Of a stretch of 32,479 nt of DNA, positions 15,865 through 23,442 are shown in pieces. Every line of letters starts with the position of its first letter. Within the stretch, counting starts at the first letter, position 1. Below the pieces are notes generated by a model, which saw only the letters and a program-made list of their open reading frames with translations, had not been told where the DNA came from and ran no database searches. This DNA comes from Clostridiales bacterium (GTDB lineage: Bacteria; Bacillota; Clostridia; Lachnospirales; Lachnospiraceae), in contig JAAYPG010000027.1 of assembly GCA_012519905.1 (NCBI GenBank), positions 1-32,479 of the forward strand, written 5' to 3'. The translations under genes were made by a program, and so were the position numbers.

Positions 15865-15912
15865 AAAAAATATCCCCCAACCACCTGTTATAATCAGATG
15901 ATTGGAGGATAT
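15865..15912 (-). terminator. Intrinsic terminator of the hydrogenase operon
   Basis: An 18-bp stem on the minus strand (ATATCCTCCAATCATCTG paired with the segment at 15887-15870, three G-T pairs), seven-base loop, then six T at 15870-15865. Confidence 0.85.
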
Positions 15913-15924
15913 CAATATCTTTAT

Positions 15925-17673
15925 TTAAAAGGGATTAATTGCTCTTTTTACATAGCTTGTATGAAGTAAATCATGTGCCTTATGGCTGCCAGGTTTCTCT
16001 AAGAATTCATCATATAATTTCTTAATGGAAGGATTCTCATGGGACTTTCTAATTGGCATAGATGCATCCAGGTCATAGAGAGCCTTTGCACGGAGTGCTC
16101 TAATATCTGTATTATTTCTTACGCTGGCTGGTTGTTGAGGTTGGCCGCCACCATTGACGCAACCACCTGGACATCCCATAATCTCAACTAGGTGATACTG
16201 AGATTTGCCAGATTTTATTTCATCTAATAAGACTTTTGCATTATTCAGTCCTGAGGCTACAGCGACATTTACATCCATACCTGCTACATGATAGGTAGCC
16301 TTCTTAATACCTTCTGTACCTCTAACTTCAGTAAAGTCTGGGCTAGGAAGTTCTTCACCACTTAAGGTTTCGACAGCTGTACGAAGAGCGGCCTCCATAA
16401 CACCACCGGTTGCTCCAAAAATAACTGAGGCACCAGTAGAGCGACCCAATGGATCATCAAAATCCTCATCGGGTAATGATAAGAAGTTAAGGCCTACGCG
16501 ATCTATCATTCTTGCAAGTTCTCTTGTAGTGATTGATATATCTACATCAGGAACTCCAGCTGCATTTTGATCATCACGATCTATTTCGTATTTCTTAGCT
16601 GTACAAGGCATAACACTTACCATTACTATATCTTCAGGATTGAGTCCCATCTTCTCGGCATAATATGTCTTGGTAATAGCCCCGAACATTTGCTGTGGTG
16701 ATTTACAGCTTGATAGATTATCTAGCATATCAGGGTAATAATGCTCACAATATTTTATCCATCCTGGTGAGCAGGAGGTTATAAGCGGAAGTACGCCACC
16801 ATTTTGTACGCGGTCGATAAATTCTGTTGCTTCTTCCATAATAGTCAGGTCAGCTGCAAAATCTGTATCAAAGACCTTATCAAAGCCAAGACGTCTAAGA
16901 GCAGCTACCATCTTGCCCTCAACATTAGTACCGATTGGAAGGCCGAAGGCTTCTCCTAATGCCGCACGAACTGCAGGAGCGGTCTGTACTACAACATGCT
17001 TATCGGTATTATGAATTGCATTAAATACTTCCTCAGTAGAATCCTTTTCGTATAATGCACCTGTAGGGCATACAGCTATACATTGTCCGCAGGATACACA
17101 GCTGGTTTCACCAAGTCCTAAATCAAAGGCGCAGGCTATATTGGTTGTAAATCCTCTTTCATTAGCGCCTATTACTCCTATGCCCTGTACATGGTCACAG
17201 ACGGCAGAGCAGCGACGACAAAGAATACATTTATTATTATCTCTAACCATATGCTTTGATGAGTTATCTAGCTCGTAATGGTTACGCTCGCCTTCATAGG
17301 CAGTTTCATTTTCTACCTTAAGGTCATGGCAGAGCTTTAGAAGCTCGCAATTTCCGCTTCTTACACATGACAGACATTTTCTGTCATGATCGGAAAGAAT
17401 CAGCTCAAGAGTCTGTCTACGAGAAGCTAGAACCTTGGGTGAATCTGTTATTACTTCCATACCATCTGCCACAGGGTACACGCAGGAGGCTACAAGGCTT
17501 CTTGCCCCTTTAACTTCTACGACACATATACGACAGGCACCGATTTCATTTATTTCCTTAAGGAAGCAAAGGGTAGGAATCTCAATGTGTGCTAACCTGG
17601 CTGCTTCTAGGATGGTTATTCCCTTGGGAACATTTAGTGATATGCCATTTATTTTAACATTAACAGTTTCCAT
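15925..17673 (-). CDS. hydA: [FeFe] hydrogenase catalytic subunit HydA, multimeric NAD-linked type
   Basis: 582 aa. An N-terminal plant-type [2Fe-2S] domain (Cys36, 47, 50, 64) is followed by a His/Cys3 cluster (His96, Cys100, 103, 109), two [4Fe-4S] clusters (Cys149-159 and 192-202), the H-cluster domain and a small-subunit-like tail. H-cluster motifs: TSCSPGWIK at 299-307, MPCTAKKYE at 355-363, CPGGCVNGGGQP at 501-512. L1 has Ser after Cys301 where the common form has two Cys, and an extra Cys323 lies in NLSSCKSP. It reduces protons or oxidises H2 in complex with HydB and HydC, in such enzymes by electron bifurcation with NADH and ferredoxin. The start at 17673 follows GGAGG; an upstream in-frame ATG overlaps that site. 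Only 13 bases separate it from hydB. Confidence 0.95.
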   Translation of the reverse strand: METVNVKINGISLNVPKGITILEAARLAHIEIPTLCFLKEINEIGACRICVVEVKGARSLVASCVYPVADGMEVITDSPKVLASRRQTLELILSDHDRKCLSCVRSGNCELLKLCHDLKVENETAYEGERNHYELDNSSKHMVRDNNKCILCRRCSAVCDHVQGIGVIGANERGFTTNIACAFDLGLGETSCVSCGQCIAVCPTGALYEKDSTEEVFNAIHNTDKHVVVQTAPAVRAALGEAFGLPIGTNVEGKMVAALRRLGFDKVFDTDFAADLTIMEEATEFIDRVQNGGVLPLITSCSPGWIKYCEHYYPDMLDNLSSCKSPQQMFGAITKTYYAEKMGLNPEDIVMVSVMPCTAKKYEIDRDDQNAAGVPDVDISITTRELARMIDRVGLNFLSLPDEDFDDPLGRSTGASVIFGATGGVMEAALRTAVETLSGEELPSPDFTEVRGTEGIKKATYHVAGMDVNVAVASGLNNAKVLLDEIKSGKSQYHLVEIMGCPGGCVNGGGQPQQPASVRNNTDIRALRAKALYDLDASMPIRKSHENPSIKKLYDEFLEKPGSHKAHDLLHTSYVKRAINPF

Positions 17674-17686
17674 ACTAACCTCCATT

Positions 17687-19474
17687 CTATCGTATAGATA
17701 TAGCACCAAAGCGGCATTTTTCCTTACACACACCACATTTGATACACTTATCTTGATCTATAATATGCACTTCCTTAACCTTACCAGTTATGGCATCGTT
17801 CGGACAGCTTCTTAAGCACAGGGTACAACCCTTACATAGATCTGGTTCAATTACATAGGATAACAGAGCCTTACAAACGCCTGATGGGCATTTCTTGTCA
17901 ACTACATGGGCTATGTATTCATCCTTGAAGTATTGTAAAGTGGATAACACTGGGTTGGGTGCACTTTGACCAAGTCCACATAGAGAGTTTTCCTTGATAT
18001 AATGGCATAGGTCCTCCAGCTTATCGAGGTCTTCTAGGGTACCCTTACCCTCTGTAATTTTCTCTAGCATTTCAAAAAGACGTTTTGTACCAATACGACA
18101 TGGTGTACATTTTCCACAGGATTCATCTACGGTAAACTCCAGGAAGAACTTTGCGATATCTACCATACAGTTATCTTCATCCATAACAATAAGTCCACCT
18201 GAGCCCATCATAGAGCCTATTGAAAGCAGATTGTCGTAATCAATTGGTATATCATAATGGCTGGTAGGAATACATCCACCTGAAGGTCCACCGGTCTGTG
18301 CAGCCTTAAACTTCTTACCGCCAGGAATGCCTCCTCCGATATCTTCGACTACTTCACGAAGGGTTGTTCCCATAGGGATCTCTACAAGACCTGTATTGTT
18401 GATTTTTCCTCCTAAAGCAAATACCTTAGTACCTTTGGACTTCTCGGTACCCATGGAGCTAAACCATTCAGGACCGTTAAGTAGAATTTGAGGAATATTT
18501 GCATAGGTTTCAACGTTATTTAATATAGTAGGTTGCTGGAATAAGCCCTTTTGTGCAGGGAATGGAGGTCTGGGGCGAGGTTCGCCACGATTGCCTTCTA
18601 TAGAGGTTATCAAAGCAGTCTCTTCACCACATACAAATGCGCCAGCACCTAGTCTAAGTTCGATATCAAAGCAAAAATCAGTTCCAAATATATTGTTACC
18701 AAGCAAGCCGTACTCCCTTGCCTGTGCTATAGCGATATTTAATCTATCAACTGCAATTGGATACTCTGCACGAACATAAATATATCCCATTGTTGCTCCG
18801 ATAGCATATCCTGCTATGGCCATGGCCTCTAGTACCACATGGGGGTCACCTTCTAAAACAGAACGATCCATGAATGCACCGGGATCACCTTCGTCAGCGT
18901 TACAGCAGACATATTTTTGGTCGGAATCGTTAGCCCTGGCAAGCTTCCACTTTAAACCGGTAGGGAAACCGCCGCCACCTCTACCTCTTAGGCCGCTGTC
19001 TAAAATTGTCTGTATTACCTCATCGGGTGTATATTGTGTTAGAGCTTTTCCAAGCGCCTCATATCCGTTGGTAGCTATATATTCATCAATGCACTCAGGA
19101 TTGATAATACCACAGTTACGTAGGGCTATTCTATGCTGTTTTTTATAGAAATCAGTCTCATTGATAGATGTTATACCCTCTTCAGTTTTTGTCTCATTGT
19201 AAACTAGTCTTGTTACTATACGGCCCTTTAAGAGGTGCTCGTTTACGATTTCCTCAACATCCTCAGCCTTTACCATAGAATAGAAGGTTGCTTCTGGGTA
19301 TACTACAACGATAGGTCCCAAAGCACACAATCCATGGCAACCGGTCTGTACGATAGCCACTTCTTTATCCAGGCCGGCTTTTTTTACTTCTTCATTTAAG
19401 CAATCCAAGATCTTTTGAGTTCCGGAGGAATGACATCCGGTTCCACCACAGACCAATACATGTGAACGATACAT
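17687..19474 (-). CDS. hydB: NuoF-like hydrogenase subunit HydB (NADH/FMN binding)
   Basis: 595 aa. An N-terminal thioredoxin-like [2Fe-2S] domain (Cys9, 14, 46, 50) is followed by the NuoF core with the glycine-rich NADH/FMN motif RGRGGGGFPTGLKW (about 163-176), CNADEGDPGAFMDR, and the [4Fe-4S] motif ESCGKCTPCRIG. The C-terminus adds two ferredoxin clusters (CKGCTLCLRSCP and CIKCGVCKEKC). This is the diaphorase subunit that exchanges electrons with NAD(H) and passes them to HydA; in bifurcating complexes the flavin couples NADH and ferredoxin. RBS AAAGGAGG. It lies 16 bases after the small [2Fe-2S] gene and 13 before hydA, a tight operon. Confidence 0.95.
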   Translation of the reverse strand: MYRSHVLVCGGTGCHSSGTQKILDCLNEEVKKAGLDKEVAIVQTGCHGLCALGPIVVVYPEATFYSMVKAEDVEEIVNEHLLKGRIVTRLVYNETKTEEGITSINETDFYKKQHRIALRNCGIINPECIDEYIATNGYEALGKALTQYTPDEVIQTILDSGLRGRGGGGFPTGLKWKLARANDSDQKYVCCNADEGDPGAFMDRSVLEGDPHVVLEAMAIAGYAIGATMGYIYVRAEYPIAVDRLNIAIAQAREYGLLGNNIFGTDFCFDIELRLGAGAFVCGEETALITSIEGNRGEPRPRPPFPAQKGLFQQPTILNNVETYANIPQILLNGPEWFSSMGTEKSKGTKVFALGGKINNTGLVEIPMGTTLREVVEDIGGGIPGGKKFKAAQTGGPSGGCIPTSHYDIPIDYDNLLSIGSMMGSGGLIVMDEDNCMVDIAKFFLEFTVDESCGKCTPCRIGTKRLFEMLEKITEGKGTLEDLDKLEDLCHYIKENSLCGLGQSAPNPVLSTLQYFKDEYIAHVVDKKCPSGVCKALLSYVIEPDLCKGCTLCLRSCPNDAITGKVKEVHIIDQDKCIKCGVCKEKCRFGAISIR

Positions 19475-19490
19475 AATGTGTCCTCCTTTG

Positions 19491-19862
19491 TTATTCCATC
19501 ATCTCGGAGATGGTATATTTACTCACTACCTGACCACGGACTATATGCTGATCAATTACCTCCAGCGCCTTTTCCGGTGTCATTTTTATATAGGTTACTT
19601 TATCTTTACCTGGCTCAACAACCTCAACAATAGGCTCATATTGGCACAAACCTATACATCCGGTTTGGGTAACCATTACATTTGTTAAGCCCTTTTCCTG
19701 CACTATATCGGAAAGAGCAGTTAATACGGGTCTTGCACCGCTGGCGATACCACAGGTGGCCATGCCTACAACTATACGTGTTTGATTGCCTTCTTCGTTA
19801 CGTAGGCCCATCTGTGCCTGCATCGATTCACGGATTGCTCTTAGCTCTTCAAGAGATTTCAT
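19491..19862 (-). CDS. Small thioredoxin-like [2Fe-2S] protein of the hydrogenase operon
   Basis: 123 aa from the ATG at 19862, preceded by AAGGAGGAGG; an upstream in-frame ATG at 19919 reaches into the previous gene and is rejected. A helical N-terminus (1-28) is followed by a thioredoxin-like ferredoxin fold with MATCGIASGARPVL (Cys37) and TQTGCIGLCQYEP (Cys69, Cys73). Only three Cys line up where four are usual, so cluster coordination may be unusual, or another residue may serve. It resembles the N-terminal domain of HydB and accompanies hydABC in many Clostridia. It may pass electrons to or stabilise the HydB subunit. I give no gene symbol because naming of this subunit varies. Confidence 0.85.
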   Translation of the reverse strand: MKSLEELRAIRESMQAQMGLRNEEGNQTRIVVGMATCGIASGARPVLTALSDIVQEKGLTNVMVTQTGCIGLCQYEPIVEVVEPGKDKVTYIKMTPEKALEVIDQHIVRGQVVSKYTISEMME

Positions 19863-19899
19863 CTGCTTTACCTCCTCCTTATTTAACCTTAATAAATAG

Positions 19900-20457
19900 C
19901 TATATTGAATAACCCTCATCTATATCATTTTTATTTTCAATTAAGAAATTACGTATAAATCCTGCAACTTCAGGTGTGTTAAATGGAATATCACCGAGAA
20001 TTTGCCTAAGTTCTCTTGTGTCCAGCTGATATTCTTTACCGTCGCACTCATAAATGTATAGAAAATCAATGTTTTGATTAGCCAGTATCAAAGTATAAAT
20101 ACTGGAACATATATCTCCTAAGGGCATTCTATCTATATGTGATAGGCCAAAGGAGGCATTGATAATAGTGCTCTTATCAGGTATGGATTCGATTGACATA
20201 CTTCCACCAGTTATTTCTGCGGCTTGCTTTAAGAAAGGAATTCCAAGTCCCACATCTCTTGTTGTACGGGTAGTAAAAAAGGGATCTTCAACCCTGGAAA
20301 TCTGCTCTCTTGTCATACCACAGCCATTGTCACTTATTTTTACTGTAAGTATATCTTCTTCTTTATTTATACGAACCTCGATTTTAACTAGGCTAGCTCC
20401 GGCTCGTATGGAATTATTCGCGATATCCAATATATTTAAAGAAATTTCCGGTAACAT
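19900..20457 (-). CDS. GHKL-type ATPase of the hydrogenase operon (histidine kinase-like, no kinase dimerisation domain)
   Basis: 185 aa. A Bergerat fold is visible with N box LDIANNSIRAGAS (about 10-22), G1 box ISDNGCGM (about 41-48), the DPFFTTRTTRDVGLGIPFLKQAAE block (G2, about 58-81) and a final strand pair. There is no histidine phosphoacceptor domain, receiver or membrane segment. The protein sits between the NuoE-like subunit and the [2Fe-2S] subunit, as in related clostridial hydrogenase operons. Its function is unknown. A second, RsbW-like ATPase is encoded across the divergent promoter at 22937, so a shared regulatory pathway is plausible. Stop and start of neighbours are tightly packed. 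Confidence 0.85.
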   Translation of the reverse strand: MLPEISLNILDIANNSIRAGASLVKIEVRINKEEDILTVKISDNGCGMTREQISRVEDPFFTTRTTRDVGLGIPFLKQAAEITGGSMSIESIPDKSTIINASFGLSHIDRMPLGDICSSIYTLILANQNIDFLYIYECDGKEYQLDTRELRQILGDIPFNTPEVAGFIRNFLIENKNDIDEGYSI

Positions 20458-20458
20458 C

Positions 20459-20953
20459 TTATTCGTATTTTGCTAAGATACCTTCGACATCGTCAACGGT
20501 GATTTTGCCATAGACATCATCGTTTATAGTAATTACCGGTGCCAGGCCACATGCTCCGATACAACGGCATGAATCAAATGAAAACTTACCATCGGGGGTA
20601 CATTCCCCGTCAGAAATATTTAGTAACTCCTTGAACTTATTATAAATATCTCCAGCACCTTTAACATAGCATGCGGTCCCCATACATATAGATATTACGT
20701 ATTTTCCTTTGGGGCTCAGTGAAAACTGAGAATAAAAAGTGGCAATACCATATATCTTTTCCAGTGGTATATCCAACTCGTTAGAAATAATAGATTGCAC
20801 CTCAATAGGCAGATAGCCATAAATCTCCTGAGCTTCCTGCATAATGGGCATTAATGCACCTTTATCGTCTTTATGTTCTGCAATAACTTTAAGTAGTTTT
20901 TCATACTGCTCATTTGTTCCTGCAAAAGGTACTGTACTTTGTTTCACACCCAT
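20459..20953 (-). CDS. hydC: NuoE-like hydrogenase subunit HydC
   Basis: 164 aa, thioredoxin-like [2Fe-2S] protein. Helical N-terminus with GALMPIMQEAQEIYGYLP, then the four cluster ligands Cys90-x4-Cys95 (CMGTACYVKG) and Cys131-x3-Cys135 (CRCIGACGLAP), as in NuoE of complex I. It is the first gene of the operon and provides the [2Fe-2S] subunit next to HydB. RBS AAGGAGGT. It ends one base before the ATPase start. A Rex-like operator lies upstream at 21012-21029. Confidence 0.93.
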   Translation of the reverse strand: MGVKQSTVPFAGTNEQYEKLLKVIAEHKDDKGALMPIMQEAQEIYGYLPIEVQSIISNELDIPLEKIYGIATFYSQFSLSPKGKYVISICMGTACYVKGAGDIYNKFKELLNISDGECTPDGKFSFDSCRCIGACGLAPVITINDDVYGKITVDDVEGILAKYE

Positions 20954-20997
20954 GATGTTACCTCCTTGTTAAAAAATTCAAAATAAAACCAACAATA

Positions 20998-21003
20998 ATT
21001 ATA
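20998..21003 (-). promoter_or_regulatory. Candidate -10 of the hydrogenase operon
   Basis: TATAAT on the minus strand, about 45 bases before the hydC start. The -35 is unclear because the Rex-like box covers that region (TTGTAG at 20 bases is weak), typical of regulated promoters. Confidence 0.5.
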
Positions 21004-21011
21004 GCATGGGA

Positions 21012-21029
21012 TTGTTAAATAATCTACAA
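21012..21029. promoter_or_regulatory. Rex-like operator of the hydrogenase operon
   Basis: The 18-base site TTGTAGATTATTTAACAA (minus strand) matches the Rex consensus TTGTTAAnnnnTTAACAA at 12 of 14 fixed positions. It sits just upstream of the -10, where Rex bound in low NADH would block transcription. Rex senses NADH/NAD+ and derepresses NADH-oxidising pathways, as expected for an NADH-linked hydrogenase. Confidence 0.65.
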
Positions 21030-21171
21030 TAATATTAAACAATGATTGGGCGTATTTTTCGGGTCTTATATACAATTTATATAAAAAAAATAAAGATTAA
21101 TTTATTAAGTATGTTTTTCTTTATAATATAAATAAGTATAGATAATATTTATCTGTTAATTTCCTCAGTTA

Positions 21172-21200
21172 TTGTATTTGAATACTATTTGTATTATAAT
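21172..21200 (+). promoter_or_regulatory. Promoter of the PAS-GGDEF regulatory operon
   Basis: TTGTAT (21172-21177), exactly 17 bases, TATAAT (21195-21200). Its presence shows that the open frame upstream of 21253 is leader rather than coding. It is divergent from the hydrogenase operon, about 145 bases away from the Rex-like site. Confidence 0.7.
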
Positions 21201-21252
21201 TAAGTACAATCTTAATGTTTGTTTGATTTTAGATACTGAAAGGTGCGAAAAT

Positions 21253-22554
21253 ATGAGCGAAAATAAGGCAATTGATCTGGAGCAGATGTTAAATGATTTG
21301 CCAGGTGGACTTTTGAAAATTGCATTGGATGATGAGCTAACAATAATATATGCGACTGATATATTTTATGAACTTATAGAAATAGACCAAAGTAAACAAG
21401 GGAAGCTACCCAAGTCAATATTTAATACGGTTTACTCCTCTGATATTATTAATTATACTCAGCAGATAGCTGCCCAAAGGAGGAGGAAGGATAATCAGTT
21501 TATGTTGTTATATCGGGTTCTTCAGAAGAACGGCAACCTAAAATGGATTATGATAAATGGAAATAAAACTGAAGAAGTGTATCAAAAGCAGAACAAAACC
21601 TATCCCATATATTATTGTATGGTTATGGATATATCAGAGCATATGTATATGTATAGGAAGATGGAAGAGGAATTGGATTATCATCGTACAATACTGGAGC
21701 TTTCAAAAGAATTATTCTTTGAGTATGTAATAGCTACAGATACCCTCTCCTTTTCGGAGATATTTCGAGAGGTCTTCGGAAAGGATTCTCAGATGAAGGA
21801 GTTCAGTAAGAGACTAGAAAAGACTAAGCTAATTCATCCTACGGATTTACCAGAAGTAATAAAAACATACAAAAGCATGATGAGTGGAAAGAAGCAGGCT
21901 CGCATTGAGTTACAAATGAAAACTAAGGATGGCAACCTTGCATGGTATGTGTGCTATGCATCCATTATATTTGATGATAATAAAAACCCCTATAAGGTGG
22001 TAGGAAAACTGGCCTTAATAAATACGAAGAATGAGAAAAAGGTCGCTCCTAAGCTAAGTCTGGATTCTCTTACCCAGGTATATACTAAAGATAATGCGGA
22101 GTTTATGATAACTGAAAATATGTCTAATCAGGACATAGAAAGTATATCTGCTTTATTTGTGTGCGAGGTACGTAATTATAAGGGTTGGAATGAGGTTGTC
22201 AGAATAGTTGATGGAGAGAATGTCCTCGTCTCGGTTGCTAATATTATAAAAAAGCAGTTTAGAAGCACCGATATTATAGGTAGGTTGGGCTTAAGCGATT
22301 TTGTTATATATATGAAGGATATAAGCTCTGAAAGAAATGTATACAAAAAGGCGGAAAGTATCTGTAAGGAAATTAACAACTTGTTTGATTATGACTTTAA
22401 TAAGAATGGTGTAAGTATAAGCATTGGTGTGGCATTGGTTAAAGGGCAAGCTGACTACAAGGAAGAGCTGGCAAATGCTAAAGCGGCACTGGTAATGGCT
22501 AAGAAGGATAGTAAAAGCTCTTTTGAGATTTATTATCCCTCAATAAATAAATAA
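21253..22554 (+). CDS. PAS-PAS protein with degenerate GGDEF domain
   Basis: 433 aa from the ATG at 21253 after AAGGTG; the longer frame begins inside the promoter. Two PAS-like domains (about 12-130 and 150-265), each ending in a PAC-like segment (NGNLKWIMINGNKTEEV; DGNLAWYVCYASIIFDD), precede a GGDEF-family domain. The active-site loop reads GRLGLSDFVIY (GLSDF at 346-350) rather than GGDEF, so cyclic-di-GMP synthesis is unlikely; the fold may bind nucleotide or act as a signal transmitter. It has no membrane segment, so it senses a cytoplasmic cue. It heads the regulatory genes opposite the hydrogenase operon. The PAS ligand is unknown and could be redox-linked. Confidence 0.85.
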   Translation: MSENKAIDLEQMLNDLPGGLLKIALDDELTIIYATDIFYELIEIDQSKQGKLPKSIFNTVYSSDIINYTQQIAAQRRRKDNQFMLLYRVLQKNGNLKWIMINGNKTEEVYQKQNKTYPIYYCMVMDISEHMYMYRKMEEELDYHRTILELSKELFFEYVIATDTLSFSEIFREVFGKDSQMKEFSKRLEKTKLIHPTDLPEVIKTYKSMMSGKKQARIELQMKTKDGNLAWYVCYASIIFDDNKNPYKVVGKLALINTKNEKKVAPKLSLDSLTQVYTKDNAEFMITENMSNQDIESISALFVCEVRNYKGWNEVVRIVDGENVLVSVANIIKKQFRSTDIIGRLGLSDFVIYMKDISSERNVYKKAESICKEINNLFDYDFNKNGVSISIGVALVKGQADYKEELANAKAALVMAKKDSKSSFEIYYPSINK

Positions 22555-22586
22555 ATAAGGGTTTAAAGAATGGAGAAGTATTACTT

Positions 22587-22940
22587 ATGACTATTAAGGA
22601 TATTAAGGAGGCTCTAGGAGCGAGGTATATATGTGGAGAAGAGTTAGAAGATAGGGAGGTTCACGCTGCCTGTGGTTCGGATATGTTAAGTGATGTGCTT
22701 GCTTTTGTTAAGGACAGGGCGGTGCTATTGACAGGATTGTGTAACCCCCAGGTTATACGGACAGCTGAGATGATGGATATAGTATGTATTGTATTTGTAA
22801 GAGGGAAAATGCCTGATGATGTGATGATAGAGATGGCTAAGGAGCGGGATATTGTGCTTCTTAGTAGCGGACATAGGATGTTTTCTGCATGTGGATTACT
22901 GTATGAGAAAGGCTTACGTGGAGGTGCGCCGTACCGATGA
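22587..22940 (+). CDS. DRTGG-domain protein
   Basis: 117 aa. Alpha/beta fold with MTIKDIKEALGARYICGEELEDREV at the start and LLTGLCNPQVIRTAEMMDIVCIVFVRGKMPDD in the middle, the arrangement of DRTGG domains, which occur in HPr-kinase-like and phosphotransacetylase proteins but have no fixed biochemical role. Here it stands alone. It overlaps the next start by 4 bases (stop of this gene, ATG at 22937), so it is translationally coupled to the ATPase. Upstream spacing gives a weak ribosome site. A second, related domain is encoded at 24774-25112, so the two may work together. Confidence 0.8.
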   Translation: MTIKDIKEALGARYICGEELEDREVHAACGSDMLSDVLAFVKDRAVLLTGLCNPQVIRTAEMMDIVCIVFVRGKMPDDVMIEMAKERDIVLLSSGHRMFSACGLLYEKGLRGGAPYR

Positions 22941-23374
22941 ATGAGAGCATAACCCTAAACTATGATGTGGACTCCAATGATTTTACCAGAGCAGGAGAGG
23001 CTTCCAGTAGTGTTAAAAGAAAGCTTAAATTAATGGGAGTAGATCCTGATATAATAAGGAAGGTTGCCATTTCCTTATATGAAGGAGAAATAAACATGGT
23101 AATTCATTCTTATGGAGGAACAATTGAAGTCATTATATCAACAGATATGATAGAAATGATATTAAGAGACAAGGGTCCAGGTATTGAGGATACTGAGCTT
23201 GCTATGCAAGCCGGCTATACTACAGCGCCGGATAATATAAGGTCCTTAGGTTTCGGTGCAGGTATGGGACTTCCTAATATGAAGAAATATTCCGATGACT
23301 TAAAGATTGAAAGTGTAGTAGGAAAAGGTACAACAGTAAGGATGAAGGTGTATATTCCCAAGAATATATCTTAG
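22937..23374 (+). CDS. RsbW/SpoIIAB-like ATPase (anti-sigma-type GHKL protein)
   Basis: 145 aa. The N box SLYEGEINMVIHS (about 47-59), G1 LRDKGPGIED and G2 GFGAGMGLPNMKKYSD, then a final IESVVGKGTTVRMKVYIP strand, identify a GHKL ATPase of the anti-sigma factor/serine kinase type. Such proteins sequester a sigma factor or phosphorylate a partner. No sigma or anti-anti-sigma gene is visible in the window, so the partner may be another protein of this locus, such as the sensory hydrogenase that follows. It sits between the DRTGG gene and the hydrogenase gene. Confidence 0.88.
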   Translation: MNESITLNYDVDSNDFTRAGEASSSVKRKLKLMGVDPDIIRKVAISLYEGEINMVIHSYGGTIEVIISTDMIEMILRDKGPGIEDTELAMQAGYTTAPDNIRSLGFGAGMGLPNMKKYSDDLKIESVVGKGTTVRMKVYIPKNIS

Positions 23375-23442
23375 ATATGTTCTGAAACTATACATAGGAT
23401 AATTTAATAAGGTCCGGTCCTATTATTTGACGGAGTGATATT

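Noticed and set aside
17674-17736. Upstream extension of hydA
   Set aside because: It runs back into the hydB stop region and carries the hydA ribosome site; the [2Fe-2S] domain begins right after the ATG at 17673.
18816-19148. 110-codon plus-strand frame in hydB
   Set aside because: Lies inside the conserved NuoF frame; Ser/Pro-rich antisense product.
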